From assembly GCA_034669505.1 (NCBI GenBank), contig JAXDNJ010000023.1, positions 1 through 64,000 of the forward strand: a DNA stretch of 64,000 bases, given 5' to 3'. The notes under the pieces are model-generated. The model made no database searches. It had not been told where the DNA came from and was given only the letters and a program-made list of their open reading frames with translations. Position numbers and translations under genes: made by a program. Shown one piece after another: positions 17,419 to 25,537 of this stretch. Each line of letters begins with the position of its first letter. The first letter of the stretch is position 1. Origin of the DNA: JAFASC01 sp034669505 (GTDB taxonomy: Bacteria > Pseudomonadota > Alphaproteobacteria > Rhizobiales > Beijerinckiaceae).

Positions 17419-17655
17419 TCACTTCTTGTCCATCTTATTCATCTCATCCATCTTGTCGGCGGGCGTGCCGGCGACCGGGTTCCCCGTGCCTTCCGGCCTG
17501 CCGGCGACCGGGGTGCCGTATCTTTGGGTTTGCCCGGCGACGAAATTGCCCGTGCCCTGAGGACCGGTATTTTGCGTCCCGCCGGCCGTCTGCGCCAGGA
17601 CGGGAAGCGAAGTGAGCAGGCCCGTGGCGAGGAAGACACCCTTGATCCAATTCAT
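17419..17655 (-). CDS. small secreted protein with GTGNFVAG-type repeats
   Basis: This 78-residue protein has a signal peptide (MNWIKGVFLATGLLTSLPVLAQ, cleaved after AQ) followed by Gly/Pro/Asn-rich imperfect repeats of about 12 residues: NTGPQGTGNFVAG, TPVAGRPEGTGNPVAG. It ends in a charged tail, DKMDEMNKMDKK. The start at 17655 was chosen because it begins the signal peptide; the open frame upstream to 17703 is not needed. A clear paralogue lies at 57473-57688 on the same strand, sharing AGGTxNTGPQGTGNFVAG. I do not recognise a named family, and function is unknown. Export to the periplasm or beyond is inferred from the signal peptide. Confidence 0.7.
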   Translation of the reverse strand: MNWIKGVFLATGLLTSLPVLAQTAGGTQNTGPQGTGNFVAGQTQRYGTPVAGRPEGTGNPVAGTPADKMDEMNKMDKK

Positions 17656-17823
17656 GCGATAACTCCGGTGTGAGGCGTTCGGCTTTCCGCGATGGCGCGC
17701 CAATGGTGCTCAGCGATGCTGGGTTGAACTCGCAGAAGCCATTTGGAAACAGTAAGGCTCGCGAAAGGATCCGGCTTGCCCTTTATTGCTCTTTGTTGTT
17801 GTGCATTGTGTGATTCTGGGATG

Positions 17824-17852
17824 CCCGGGCTCGAGTCCCACTGCGCTCATGG
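17824..17852 (+). repeat. decayed copy of a tRNA-Lys 3' end
   Basis: Bases 17824-17849 match the last part of the upstream tRNA-Lys gene (17303-17328) at 21 of 26 positions, including CCCGGG, TCGAG and GCGCTCA. Nothing resembling the remainder of a tRNA precedes it. Such a partial repeat about 500 bp from an intact tRNA is what an old integration event could leave, but the match is short and could be chance. Confidence 0.35.
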
Positions 17853-17870
17853 GAAAGGATCGGCAGATCG

Positions 17871-18095
17871 ATGAGAACTTTCGTTCTTTGCGCGTCGCTG
17901 TTACTGCTGATCGGACCAGCGTCCGCCGAGGAGCAATCCTGGGTAAAGCGCACACCGCCGCCGGTGAAATTCGCACCGCCGCCTGAGCAAAAGCAGCAGG
18001 ACTGGTCCGGGTTTCACATGGGCGTGAATGCTGGTTCCGGCTTTGGCAACAATCGCGACTCCTCGGTGCCAGGCAATCCGAATTTTCCAAGATGA
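17871..18095 (+). pseudogene. truncated outer-membrane-type protein ORF
   Basis: The 74-residue ORF has a signal peptide (MRTFVLCASLLLLIGPASA), a proline-rich linker (PPPVKFAPPPEQ) and WSGFHMGVNAGSGFGNN. That last stretch looks like the first beta-strand of rhizobial Omp25/Omp31-type outer-membrane barrels (WSGFYxGxNAGxG). The ORF stops at once after this, far short of the roughly 200 or more residues expected, so it is probably a remnant. The same frame is open past the TGA at 18093 until 18266, with several cysteines, but that part does not look like a barrel. It could instead be an intact small secreted protein. Confidence 0.4.
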
Positions 18096-18258
18096 AAGTC
18101 GGCTGCCGTGTATGGCCATGGATCTTATGTGTGTTCGCGCCTTGCGGCTAATGGCTCAGATTGCGAGCTACGTCAGGTTGCGCCGCCGATCAGGTTCTGC
18201 TTTGATACTCGATGCGAAATGACTCGCAGCGCGGCCGTTCTTTCTCCTAAAGGATATC

Positions 18259-18999
18259 ATGGCTGAAGGTTCGAGCCTTATTTCCCTGGGCGTACTGTCC
18301 GGGGCCTACGCCGGCGCGTATGGCCTGTTCTCATGGATCGAAGAAAGATTGTCGCCCGAGGCAAAGCAACACATCACCGCGTTTCTCAAGGCTTCACGCG
18401 GTGGGCTCACCGGGCAGGATATCTTGCTCATTCACAATGCGCTTTTTGGTAAGGAGCTGTTCTCGCTACAATCCGTCGTTAGAATTTTCGTGCTAACTAT
18501 ATTTTCCTTCCTGCTTGCCGCAGCTGCATTGGCGAAGACCATAGACCAAAGTATCTTCCTTTTCACGTTGAAGTACGGCTGTCTATTTGTGTTTCCCGCC
18601 AATCTTCTGGCCATCGCCGCGCTGCGTGCGGCATTGAGCAGAATAAGATCGGAGTCAGCTTGGATCGTCCCGCTTATTGCGCTTCTCGACATCGTGCTGA
18701 GATTTTTGCTGTTTTATGCGATAATGCAGACTTGGTTATGGATGTTACCTACTGGCGACTTGAACACGGCCGTGAGCGCGATCTTCACGCTCCTCGTTGC
18801 GGTTGAAGCTATTGCTACGTTCATCATCGTGTCGCTGTGGTTATGGTTCTTTATTTTCGGAGCCGTGCTGCTCCGAAGCTTCGGGAGCTTGCTTGACATA
18901 GATGCTCACCCTGTACGTTCGATCGGAGTGATTGCGGCCGCTGTATATACAGCAGGCTACGCCGTAGTTCTCGGCGTAGGAGCATTGATCACTCAATGA
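18259..18999 (+). CDS. hypothetical membrane protein
   Basis: I do not recognise this 246-residue protein. It begins with a soluble-looking part of about 75 residues (SWIEERLSPEAKQHITAFLK) and then has five or six hydrophobic segments, from RIFVLTIFSFLLAAAALA through TAVSAIFTLLVAVEAIATFI to VIAAAVYTAGYAVVLGVGAL. A ribosome-binding-site-like AAAGGA lies seven bases before the ATG. Codon third positions use more A/T than the neighbouring core genes, which suggests acquisition from elsewhere. Its last 11 bases overlap the 3' end of the dioxygenase gene on the other strand. Confidence 0.7.
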   Translation: MAEGSSLISLGVLSGAYAGAYGLFSWIEERLSPEAKQHITAFLKASRGGLTGQDILLIHNALFGKELFSLQSVVRIFVLTIFSFLLAAAALAKTIDQSIFLFTLKYGCLFVFPANLLAIAALRAALSRIRSESAWIVPLIALLDIVLRFLLFYAIMQTWLWMLPTGDLNTAVSAIFTLLVAVEAIATFIIVSLWLWFFIFGAVLLRSFGSLLDIDAHPVRSIGVIAAAVYTAGYAVVLGVGALITQ

Positions 19000-19924
19000 G
19001 CCTCTCGGAAATCTGAGCCGGTCGCCGGTCCGGTGGCGGAGCGCGTTTCGCGCATACAGGCGCGCGCGGACGCCGCGCTTCCCCCGCCTCGAGCGTGAAG
19101 ACCTGATCGAGCGAATAAGCTTCCCCGCCAGCAGCGTGTTCCCGCCGAACGAAATCGCCGATCAACGCGCGCGTTACGCCGAACTGGACATCCGATTCGA
19201 GATGCGGATCGCCGCCGACATAGAGCTGCGAGATCAGCGTCTTGAAGCCGGGCCTGTAGACCATGAAGTGCAGATGCGCGGGCCGGAACTTGTGCCGGCC
19301 GGCCATTCGCAAGAGCTCGCCGACAGGGCCTTCGTCCGGTATCGGATAGCCAGCGGGCATGACCGTCGTGAAGCTGAACCTGCCTTCCGCATCGCTGATG
19401 AAGCGTCCGCGCAGGTTCATTTCCGCCTGTTCAGGGTCCTGGTTCTCGTAGAGGCCCTTCGGCGAGGAGTGCCAGACGTCGACTTCCGCGCCGGCGATCG
19501 GCGCACCAGTGGGGTCCTGGAGCCGCACGCGAACGGAAAGCGGCGGGCCCGGCGTGGGCGAGCGCAAGAGCGTGCCACCATTCTCGACAAGAGGCTGATC
19601 ATCGCGCCAAAACGGCCCGAGCATGTTTGCCTGCGTTTCGGTCGCGCCCCCGTCGCCGTTGTTGAGAAGGCAGACGAGCGTGGAAAGACCAAGCGAGCCG
19701 GCCATCAGCACCACTTCGTTATGCGAGTCCGTCGTCTGCTGGGCAAGCCGCGCGACGAGATGCGCCGCCTGCTGGAACTCCTGTTCGCTCAGACGCACCT
19801 CGCGCACGAATCCATGCAGGTGCCTGATCAGCGCTGCAACAATCTCGCGCATGCGCTGATGGGAGATCCCGTCATAGGCTTCGAGTACGGCGGGAGTGAT
19901 CGCGTCGGAATTGTCAATGATCAT
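18989..19924 (-). CDS. intradiol ring-cleavage dioxygenase (catechol/hydroxyquinol 1,2-dioxygenase type)
   Basis: This non-haem Fe(III) enzyme would cleave a catecholic ring between its two hydroxyls. The 311-residue protein has the N-terminal dioxygenase helical domain and a C-terminal beta domain. Candidate iron ligands are all present: Y159 (KGLYENQD), Y193 (PAGYPIPDEGP), H217 and H219 (HKFRPAHLHF). PIPDEGPVGELLRMAGRHKF resembles hydroxyquinol 1,2-dioxygenases more than classical CatA. The start at 19924 (MIIDNSDAITPAVLEAYDGI) was chosen on family similarity. Next to it on the same strand, 19 bases upstream, is a dienelactone-hydrolase-like enzyme. No maleylacetate reductase gene is present in the window. 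The exact substrate is uncertain. Confidence 0.85.
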   Translation of the reverse strand: MIIDNSDAITPAVLEAYDGISHQRMREIVAALIRHLHGFVREVRLSEQEFQQAAHLVARLAQQTTDSHNEVVLMAGSLGLSTLVCLLNNGDGGATETQANMLGPFWRDDQPLVENGGTLLRSPTPGPPLSVRVRLQDPTGAPIAGAEVDVWHSSPKGLYENQDPEQAEMNLRGRFISDAEGRFSFTTVMPAGYPIPDEGPVGELLRMAGRHKFRPAHLHFMVYRPGFKTLISQLYVGGDPHLESDVQFGVTRALIGDFVRREHAAGGEAYSLDQVFTLEAGEARRPRAPVCAKRAPPPDRRPAQISERLIE

Positions 19925-19943
19925 TGTCTGAGGATCGTCGGTA

Positions 19944-20870
19944 TCAGAGGCCGAATGCGCGTTTGAAGAACGCCATCGTATTCTCGCGGACCTCGGTCGC
20001 AAGCGCCGGGTCTGGCCTCACCTGCACCGTACCCCCGCGTCCCATGTGGCTGCGGCGATCGGCGAAGGAGATCGAGACCGGGACGTTGAAGTCCCACATG
20101 TGGGTTGCCGCCTCATGCACGAACAAATCGGGACGCACGGCCGTGGCGAGCGGAAGTGAATCTACGACGGCGCGACACGCGGCGCCGCCGTCCGCGTCAT
20201 CGTAGTCGTCGCGTCCGGCTACGTGGATCTGCATGGGCCTTCCCGTGCGGGGTGTCTGCACTGCCGCCGCCATCGGACCTCCCGGTCGATACGGCCAGCA
20301 GACCAGATAATTGCCGGAATGGGCGGCAAACCGCAGCTCAACGCCCTGCATCGCTTCTCTGGCTGCCGCATCATCGGCGGCGAGCAAGCTGACCATGGCG
20401 CCCCAGGAGAAGCCCATGATGCCAATCCGGCTGCGATCGATCAGGGGATGGCCGCCGAGGTATGTCAATGCGCCGAAGGCGTCCGGCAACGTGTCCTGCG
20501 GGGTGCTGGGCCGGCGGTCCACACCGCCAGTGCCACCGAAAGCGTCGGCACCCCTCGGCATTCCGCGCGGCGTCCACATGTCGAGCACCAGCGTCGCGAT
20601 TCCGCTGCCGTTCAGCGCCGCAACGAAGCTTCGCTCCGGCCCCACCGGGACCAAGCCACCGCTGCCATGCACGATGACCACTGCGGGGAAAGGCGCCTTG
20701 CCTATGGAGGGAAGCGACAACGAAGCGGCAATTGCATTGGGAACGAACGCGCCGGATGTGAATGCTCTACCCGCGGGCGCGAAGGTCACGTCTTCCGCTC
20801 GGGAAGCCGTGTCGGCGGCGACAGCGGCGGCGCACAAGAGCGGAATCGCGACGCGCCAAAGGCTGATCAT
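19944..20870 (-). CDS. dienelactone-hydrolase-family enzyme, exported
   Basis: This 308-residue alpha/beta hydrolase has an N-terminal signal sequence (WRVAIPLLCAAAVAADTASRA). Visible are the oxyanion region VVIVHGSGGLVPVGPE, the nucleophile elbow GFSWGAM (S155), an acidic residue in AGRDDYDDAD (D221 or D222) and H257 in AATHMWDF. The classical dienelactone hydrolase nucleophile is cysteine, so serine here suggests a broader esterase. It lies just upstream of the intradiol dioxygenase on the same strand and is probably co-transcribed. That fits ring-cleavage metabolism, although a signal peptide is unusual for such a pathway enzyme. Confidence 0.8.
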   Translation of the reverse strand: MISLWRVAIPLLCAAAVAADTASRAEDVTFAPAGRAFTSGAFVPNAIAASLSLPSIGKAPFPAVVIVHGSGGLVPVGPERSFVAALNGSGIATLVLDMWTPRGMPRGADAFGGTGGVDRRPSTPQDTLPDAFGALTYLGGHPLIDRSRIGIMGFSWGAMVSLLAADDAAAREAMQGVELRFAAHSGNYLVCWPYRPGGPMAAAVQTPRTGRPMQIHVAGRDDYDDADGGAACRAVVDSLPLATAVRPDLFVHEAATHMWDFNVPVSISFADRRSHMGRGGTVQVRPDPALATEVRENTMAFFKRAFGL

Positions 20871-20901
20871 CGGATCATACCTGTGTGAAGCAGTATAGCG
20901 C

Positions 20902-20977
20902 TGGCTCCCCGAGCAGGGCTCGAACCTGCGACAAAGCGATTAACAGTCGCTTGCTCTACCAACTGAGCTATCGGGGA
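20902..20977 (-). tRNA. tRNA-Asn (GTT)
   Basis: Read on the minus strand, the acceptor TCCCCGA pairs with TCGGGGA, the D arm is TAGCTCAGTTGGTAGAGC, the anticodon loop CTGTTAA carries GTT, and the T arm is AGGTTCGAGCCCT. The discriminator is G and CCA is encoded (20902-20904). It is 76 nt long. Confidence 0.97.
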
Positions 20978-21123
20978 TCAGTGAGGGCGTCCCTATATCA
21001 AGCAGGGTTGCCGATTGCAAAGCGGAACGGCGCGGCGGATGCGCGTTTAGCCGCCGCCAAATCGCGGCTGAACACCTGAGCTTTACGGTCTGGCGCTATT
21101 CGTCTACACGGCTCGCCCAGTGA

Positions 21124-21197
21124 GGCCTCGTGGCGGAGTGGTTACGCAGAGGACTGCAAATCCTTGTACGGGGGTTCGATTCCCTCCGAGGCCTCCA
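21124..21197 (+). tRNA. tRNA-Cys (GCA)
   Basis: The acceptor GGCCTCG pairs with CGAGGCC, the anticodon loop CTGCAAA carries GCA, the T arm is GGGGGTTCGATTCCCTC, the discriminator is T and CCA is encoded. It is 74 nt long. The 3' end of the DUF3750 frame on the other strand runs into this gene. Confidence 0.97.
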
Positions 21198-21957
21198 GCT
21201 TTCTGCTACGTCCGCTTTGCGCGCTTAGACCCAAACGCCCCAGGCCCGGCAGCTCAATGGCTGGCCGGCGCAGATCGAGGCCAATAACGGCACCGAGCAG
21301 GTTCACCTGGATGCCTTCGACCCACCCGATGGTCATGCCGGCATAGCCGCCGAGCGACAGCCGCACGCCGCTGCGCGAAGGGGTCAGGCACAGCCAGCAC
21401 CCGTCGGCCGGAAAATCCTTGCCGATCGCGGTCGCGGGCAGGGTGACGCCGGTCTCCGGCACCGCGGCGAGGACGCTCGCAACAAACGTGTTGGAGTTCG
21501 GTCCCGGCCAGGCGGTGTAATCGCCGAGATGGCGGTATTTGTAGTCCATCATGGCCGCGCGCATGCGCGGAATGAGCGCGTCGGCATCGGCGCCATCGGC
21601 CGCGAAGATCACGCTCGGGGCTTGTCCGAACCAGCGCCCGTCCGGGATGAAGCCGTTGACGCGGATCGGATCGCCCCAGGCGGTCAGATCGTAGCGCTCA
21701 TAGGGGCCGTTTCCCTGCTTCAGCACGATCCAGGTGTGGATGGCGAAAATGCCTTTCCAGCGCACCGTACGCGCCGCATAAACGCGCACCATCGACTCCG
21801 AGCGAGTGCGGGCGGGCGGTAACAGGCCCGCGCTCGAGCGGTCGGCCGCCCACCACTCCGAATGGGCGGTTTCCCAGTAGCGCGCCGCACTCAGCGCGAC
21901 GGGCAGTGCAATCAGCACAAGGAGAGACAGGCTCGTCGCGAGCAGAATTTTGATCAT
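21142..21957 (-). CDS. DUF3750 domain-containing protein
   Basis: This 271-residue protein has an N-terminal membrane or signal segment (MIKILLATSLSLLVLIALPV) and the DUF3750 pattern: AARTVRWKGIFAIHTWIVLK, a PDGRWFGQAPSVIF stretch, AWPGPNSNTFVASVLAAVPE and LPATAIGKDFPADGCW. No function is established. The start at 21957 begins the hydrophobic N-terminus. The frame stays open until 21142, so the last 17 or so residues (EGIEPPYKDLQSSA) are an antisense reading of tRNA-Cys. The true ancestral stop was probably lost, or this tail is tolerated. Confidence 0.8.
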   Translation of the reverse strand: MIKILLATSLSLLVLIALPVALSAARYWETAHSEWWAADRSSAGLLPPARTRSESMVRVYAARTVRWKGIFAIHTWIVLKQGNGPYERYDLTAWGDPIRVNGFIPDGRWFGQAPSVIFAADGADADALIPRMRAAMMDYKYRHLGDYTAWPGPNSNTFVASVLAAVPETGVTLPATAIGKDFPADGCWLCLTPSRSGVRLSLGGYAGMTIGWVEGIQVNLLGAVIGLDLRRPAIELPGLGRLGLSAQSGRSRKLEASEGIEPPYKDLQSSA

Positions 21958-22144
21958 GGATCCGGATGATTTGGCTGCGCCAACCGCTTCGATCGGGCGC
22001 ATCTCTCATGTGCGCATTGATCGCGACATTGGCAAGGATTCCGCTGTGTTTTGACGCCTCAGGGGCGGCTTCACGAGGTGGCATTCTGGGCCGGAATCAC
22101 CTATATGAACTGGACCCTCCCGAGCGGCGCAGGACCCCTAAAAA

Positions 22145-24934
22145 TTGGCTGATATCAACGACAAAGGACCGGGCGAACCCGGCTCGGACATACGCCCCGT
22201 TTCGATCACCGATGAGATGAAGCGCAGCTACCTCGATTACGCGATGAGCGTGATCGTGAGCCGCGCGCTGCCGGACGTGCGCGATGGGCTGAAGCCGGTG
22301 CACCGGCGCATCCTCTACACGATGTACGAGAACGGCTTTACGCCGGATAAGCCCTACAAGAAGTCGGCGCGGATCGTCGGCGACACGATGGGCAAATACC
22401 ATCCGCACGGCAATCTCGCGATTTACGACGCGCTGGTGCGGATGGCACAGCCCTTCTCCATGCGGCTGCCGCTGATCGACGGGCAGGGCAATTTCGGCTC
22501 GCTCGATGGCGATCCCCCGGCCGCCGATCGCTACACGGAATCGCGACTCGATAAGGCGGCTTTGGCGCTGCTCGACGATCTCGACGAGGGCACCGTCGAT
22601 TTCACGACGAATTACTCGGCCGAGTTCACCGAGCCCTCGGTTCTGCCCGCGCGCTTCCCGAACCTGCTCGTCAACGGCGGCGGCGGCATCGCCGTCGGCA
22701 TGGCGACGAACATTCCGCCGCACAATCTCGGCGAAGTGATCGACGCGGCGATCGCGATGATCGATCGCCCCGACATGACGATCGCTGAGCTGATGGAGAT
22801 CGTACCGGGCCCGGACTTCCCGACGGGCGGCGCAATTCTCGGGCGCGGCGGCATCCGCTCGGCTTATGCGCTCGGGCGCGGCTCGATCATCATGCGCTCG
22901 AAAATCGAGGTCGAGCAGATCCGCAAGGATCGCGAAGCGCTGATCGTCAGCGAGATTCCGTTTCAGGTGAACAAGGCGCACATGGTCGAGCGCATCGCGG
23001 AGCTGATCCGCGAGAAGAAGATCGAGGGCGTCTCCGACCTACGCGATGAATCTAATCGCGAAGGCATCCGCGTCGTCTTCGAATTGCGCCGCGATGCGGT
23101 GGCGGACGTCGTCTTAAATCAGCTCTGGCGTTATACGGCGCTGCAATCGAGCTTCGGCGCCAACATGATCGCGCTGAACGGCGGTCGGCCCGAAGTTCTG
23201 ACGCTCAAGGACATCCTGCGCGCCTTCATCGACTTCCGCGAGGAAGTCGTGACGCGGCGCACGAAGTTCCGCCTGAACAAGGCGCGCGACAGCGCGCATG
23301 TGCAGGTTGGCCTCGCGATCGCGGTCGCCAATATCGAGGAGGTGATCCGGCTGATCCGGACCTCGCCCGACGCGGCGGCTGCGCGATATGCGCTGATGGA
23401 GCGCTCGTGGCCGGCGCGTGACATGGCGCCGCTGATCGCGCTCATCGCCGATCCGCGGCATCGGCTCGACGAGAACGGCGAAATCCGCCTCTCCGAGACG
23501 CAGGCGCGCGCCATCCTCGATCTGCGCCTGCAGCGCCTCACCGCGCTCGGTCGCGACGAGATCGCGGAGGCGTTGAACAAGCTCGCCGCCGAAATCGCCG
23601 ATTACCTCGACATTCTGCGGTCGCGCGCGCGGTTATTCGGCATCATCAAGGACGAGATGCTGGCGGTCAAAGCGGCGCACGCGACGCCGCGCCGCACCGA
23701 AATCCTCGAAATCGAGGGTGAGGTCGAAGACGAGGACCTCATCCAGCGCGAGGACATGGTCGTCACGGTCAGCCATGAGGGTTACATCAAGCGCGTGCCG
23801 CTTTCGGCCTATCGCGCGCAAAGACGCGGCGGCAAGGGCCGCTCCGGCATGCAGACCAAGGAAGAGGATTTCGTCTCGCGTCTCTTCGTCGCTTCGACGC
23901 ACACGCCGATTCTGTTCTTCTCGTCGAAGGGCCAAGTCTACAAAGAAAAGGTCTGGCGCCTGCCGCTGTCGGCGCCGCAAGCGCGCGGCAAATTCCTCCA
24001 CAATATCCTTCCTTTGAGCGAAGGCGAGCGCATCACGACGATCATGCCGCTGCCCGAAGACGAGGCGCAGTGGGAGACGCTCGACGTGATGTTTGCGACG
24101 ACCCGCGGCACCGTTCGGCGCAACAAGCTCTCCGATTTCGCCGACGTTCGCCGCTCCGGCATCATCGCGATGCGACTCGACGAAGGCGAAGCGATCGTCG
24201 ACGTGCAGATCTGCTCCGAAGCCGACGATGTCCTGCTGACCAGCGCCGCCGGCCAATGCATCCGCTTTGCCGTGCCGGAAGTGCGCGTGTTCCAGGGCCG
24301 CACGTCGATGGGCGTGCGCGGCATCTCGCTCGAGAGCGGCGACAAGGTGATCTCGCTCTCGATCCTGCGCCATGTCGAGGCAACGCCGGATGAACGCGCG
24401 GCTTATCTGAAGCGCGCCATCGCCGTGCGCCGCGGACTCTCGAACGAGGCCGCGGAAGCGGCGCTCGAAGCGGAGATCGAGGATCAGGCTGATCTCGAGG
24501 AAGCCGCCGGCGCGATCGAGCTCAGCGAGCAGCGTTACGTCGAAATGTCAGCGGCCGAGCAGTTCGTGCTCACGATCTCGGAACGCGGCTTCGGCAAGCG
24601 CACCTCGTCGTATGAATACCGGATCACCGGCCGTGGCGGCAAAGGCATCGTCGCGATGGACAATGCCGCAAGTAGCCGCAATCGGCTTGGCACAATCCGC
24701 CCGCGGATCGGCCAGCTCGTCGCGTCCTTACCGGTCGAGCACACCGATCAGCTGATGCTCGTCACCGACGGGGGCCAGCTCATTCGTGTGCCGGTCGAGG
24801 GCATCCGCATCGCCGGCCGCAAGACGCAAGGCGTGATCGTGTTCAACACGACCGACGGCGAACGCGTCGTGTCTGTGGAGCGTATCGGCGAAGAAGAGGG
24901 ATCTGCTGCCGACGACGAGCCGAACGGGAGCTAG
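22145..24934 (+). CDS. gyrA: DNA gyrase subunit A
   Basis: GyrA is the DNA-breaking and rejoining subunit of DNA gyrase. The 929-residue protein starts at TTG 22145 (M-ADINDKGPGE), the only start near the conserved N-terminus. The catalytic tyrosine is Y130 in PAADRYTESRL. The C-terminal domain has the GyrA box QRRGGKGR, separating it from ParC, and the blades end with an acidic tail. In the quinolone-resistance region the residues matching E. coli D82 and S83 are N90 and L91 (HPHGNLAIYDAL), while D87 is conserved as D95. The C-terminal domain has an extra Glu/Ala-rich helical insertion before ELSEQRYVEM, seen in other alphaproteobacterial GyrA. Confidence 0.97.
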   Translation: MADINDKGPGEPGSDIRPVSITDEMKRSYLDYAMSVIVSRALPDVRDGLKPVHRRILYTMYENGFTPDKPYKKSARIVGDTMGKYHPHGNLAIYDALVRMAQPFSMRLPLIDGQGNFGSLDGDPPAADRYTESRLDKAALALLDDLDEGTVDFTTNYSAEFTEPSVLPARFPNLLVNGGGGIAVGMATNIPPHNLGEVIDAAIAMIDRPDMTIAELMEIVPGPDFPTGGAILGRGGIRSAYALGRGSIIMRSKIEVEQIRKDREALIVSEIPFQVNKAHMVERIAELIREKKIEGVSDLRDESNREGIRVVFELRRDAVADVVLNQLWRYTALQSSFGANMIALNGGRPEVLTLKDILRAFIDFREEVVTRRTKFRLNKARDSAHVQVGLAIAVANIEEVIRLIRTSPDAAAARYALMERSWPARDMAPLIALIADPRHRLDENGEIRLSETQARAILDLRLQRLTALGRDEIAEALNKLAAEIADYLDILRSRARLFGIIKDEMLAVKAAHATPRRTEILEIEGEVEDEDLIQREDMVVTVSHEGYIKRVPLSAYRAQRRGGKGRSGMQTKEEDFVSRLFVASTHTPILFFSSKGQVYKEKVWRLPLSAPQARGKFLHNILPLSEGERITTIMPLPEDEAQWETLDVMFATTRGTVRRNKLSDFADVRRSGIIAMRLDEGEAIVDVQICSEADDVLLTSAAGQCIRFAVPEVRVFQGRTSMGVRGISLESGDKVISLSILRHVEATPDERAAYLKRAIAVRRGLSNEAAEAALEAEIEDQADLEEAAGAIELSEQRYVEMSAAEQFVLTISERGFGKRTSSYEYRITGRGGKGIVAMDNAASSRNRLGTIRPRIGQLVASLPVEHTDQLMLVTDGGQLIRVPVEGIRIAGRKTQGVIVFNTTDGERVVSVERIGEEEGSAADDEPNGS

Positions 24935-25398
24935 CGGCCGGTTCCCTGCCGGGCTTCGGCGCTCAGATACTCCCGGCAGACCGCCTCGGGGTCGCTGTTT
25001 CCATGTCTTGCGTCGCGCAGCTCGGTGATCCGTTTGAGGGATAGCGCTTCGAATGGCCGTCCGGCTTCGACATGCGAGCGGCAGCGGGCGAGAGTTGCCT
25101 TGTTAACCTCGCCGCGGGGCACCACGTCGATTGGCTGGAAGTGCTCGTTCACCGGCGCCTTCGGCTTGGCGGCCACTGGGGCGGTTGTCGCGACCGGTGC
25201 CGGCTGCTCGATGGCAGCCACGGCGGACGTTCGCTGGAAGAACGACAGCGCGCCGCCATTCATCAGGATCGTCGCCGCGAGAAAGCCGATGCCGCCGAGT
25301 GCACAAACGGCGGCGATGAAGACAATACGGCTCCAGCCGGCAGCGTCGCGGACGCTCTCGGCACCGACTTCCTCGCGCATGGCCCTGACGGACTGCAT
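24931..25398 (-). CDS. hypothetical single-pass membrane protein
   Basis: I do not recognise this 155-residue protein. A short N-terminal cytoplasmic part precedes one hydrophobic segment (about residues 24-46, IVFIAAVCALGGIGFLAATI). A Pro/Ala-rich linker (QPAPVATTAPVAAKPKAP) and a small C-terminal part with two cysteines follow. Its stop overlaps the gyrA stop by 4 bases in convergent orientation. The topology suggests a periplasmic C-terminal domain, but no role can be assigned. Confidence 0.65.
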   Translation of the reverse strand: MQSVRAMREEVGAESVRDAAGWSRIVFIAAVCALGGIGFLAATILMNGGALSFFQRTSAVAAIEQPAPVATTAPVAAKPKAPVNEHFQPIDVVPRGEVNKATLARCRSHVEAGRPFEALSLKRITELRDARHGNSDPEAVCREYLSAEARQGTGR

Positions 25399-25537
25399 GG
25401 AGCTCCCGAAACATCAAAGCGGCAATTTCGGCCGACGGGGTTGCCAAGCGGTGAAGATCGGCGCCCGGATTGCAGCTAACTCCCGGAATGGTGAGCGAGA
25501 GATTGCCGCGTCTGCGCATCGAAGCTAAGCATCGCCC

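Noticed and set aside
24070..24393. A 107-codon frame inside gyrA on the plus strand
   Set aside because: It is an alternative frame of gyrA with Arg-rich composition and no ribosome-binding site.
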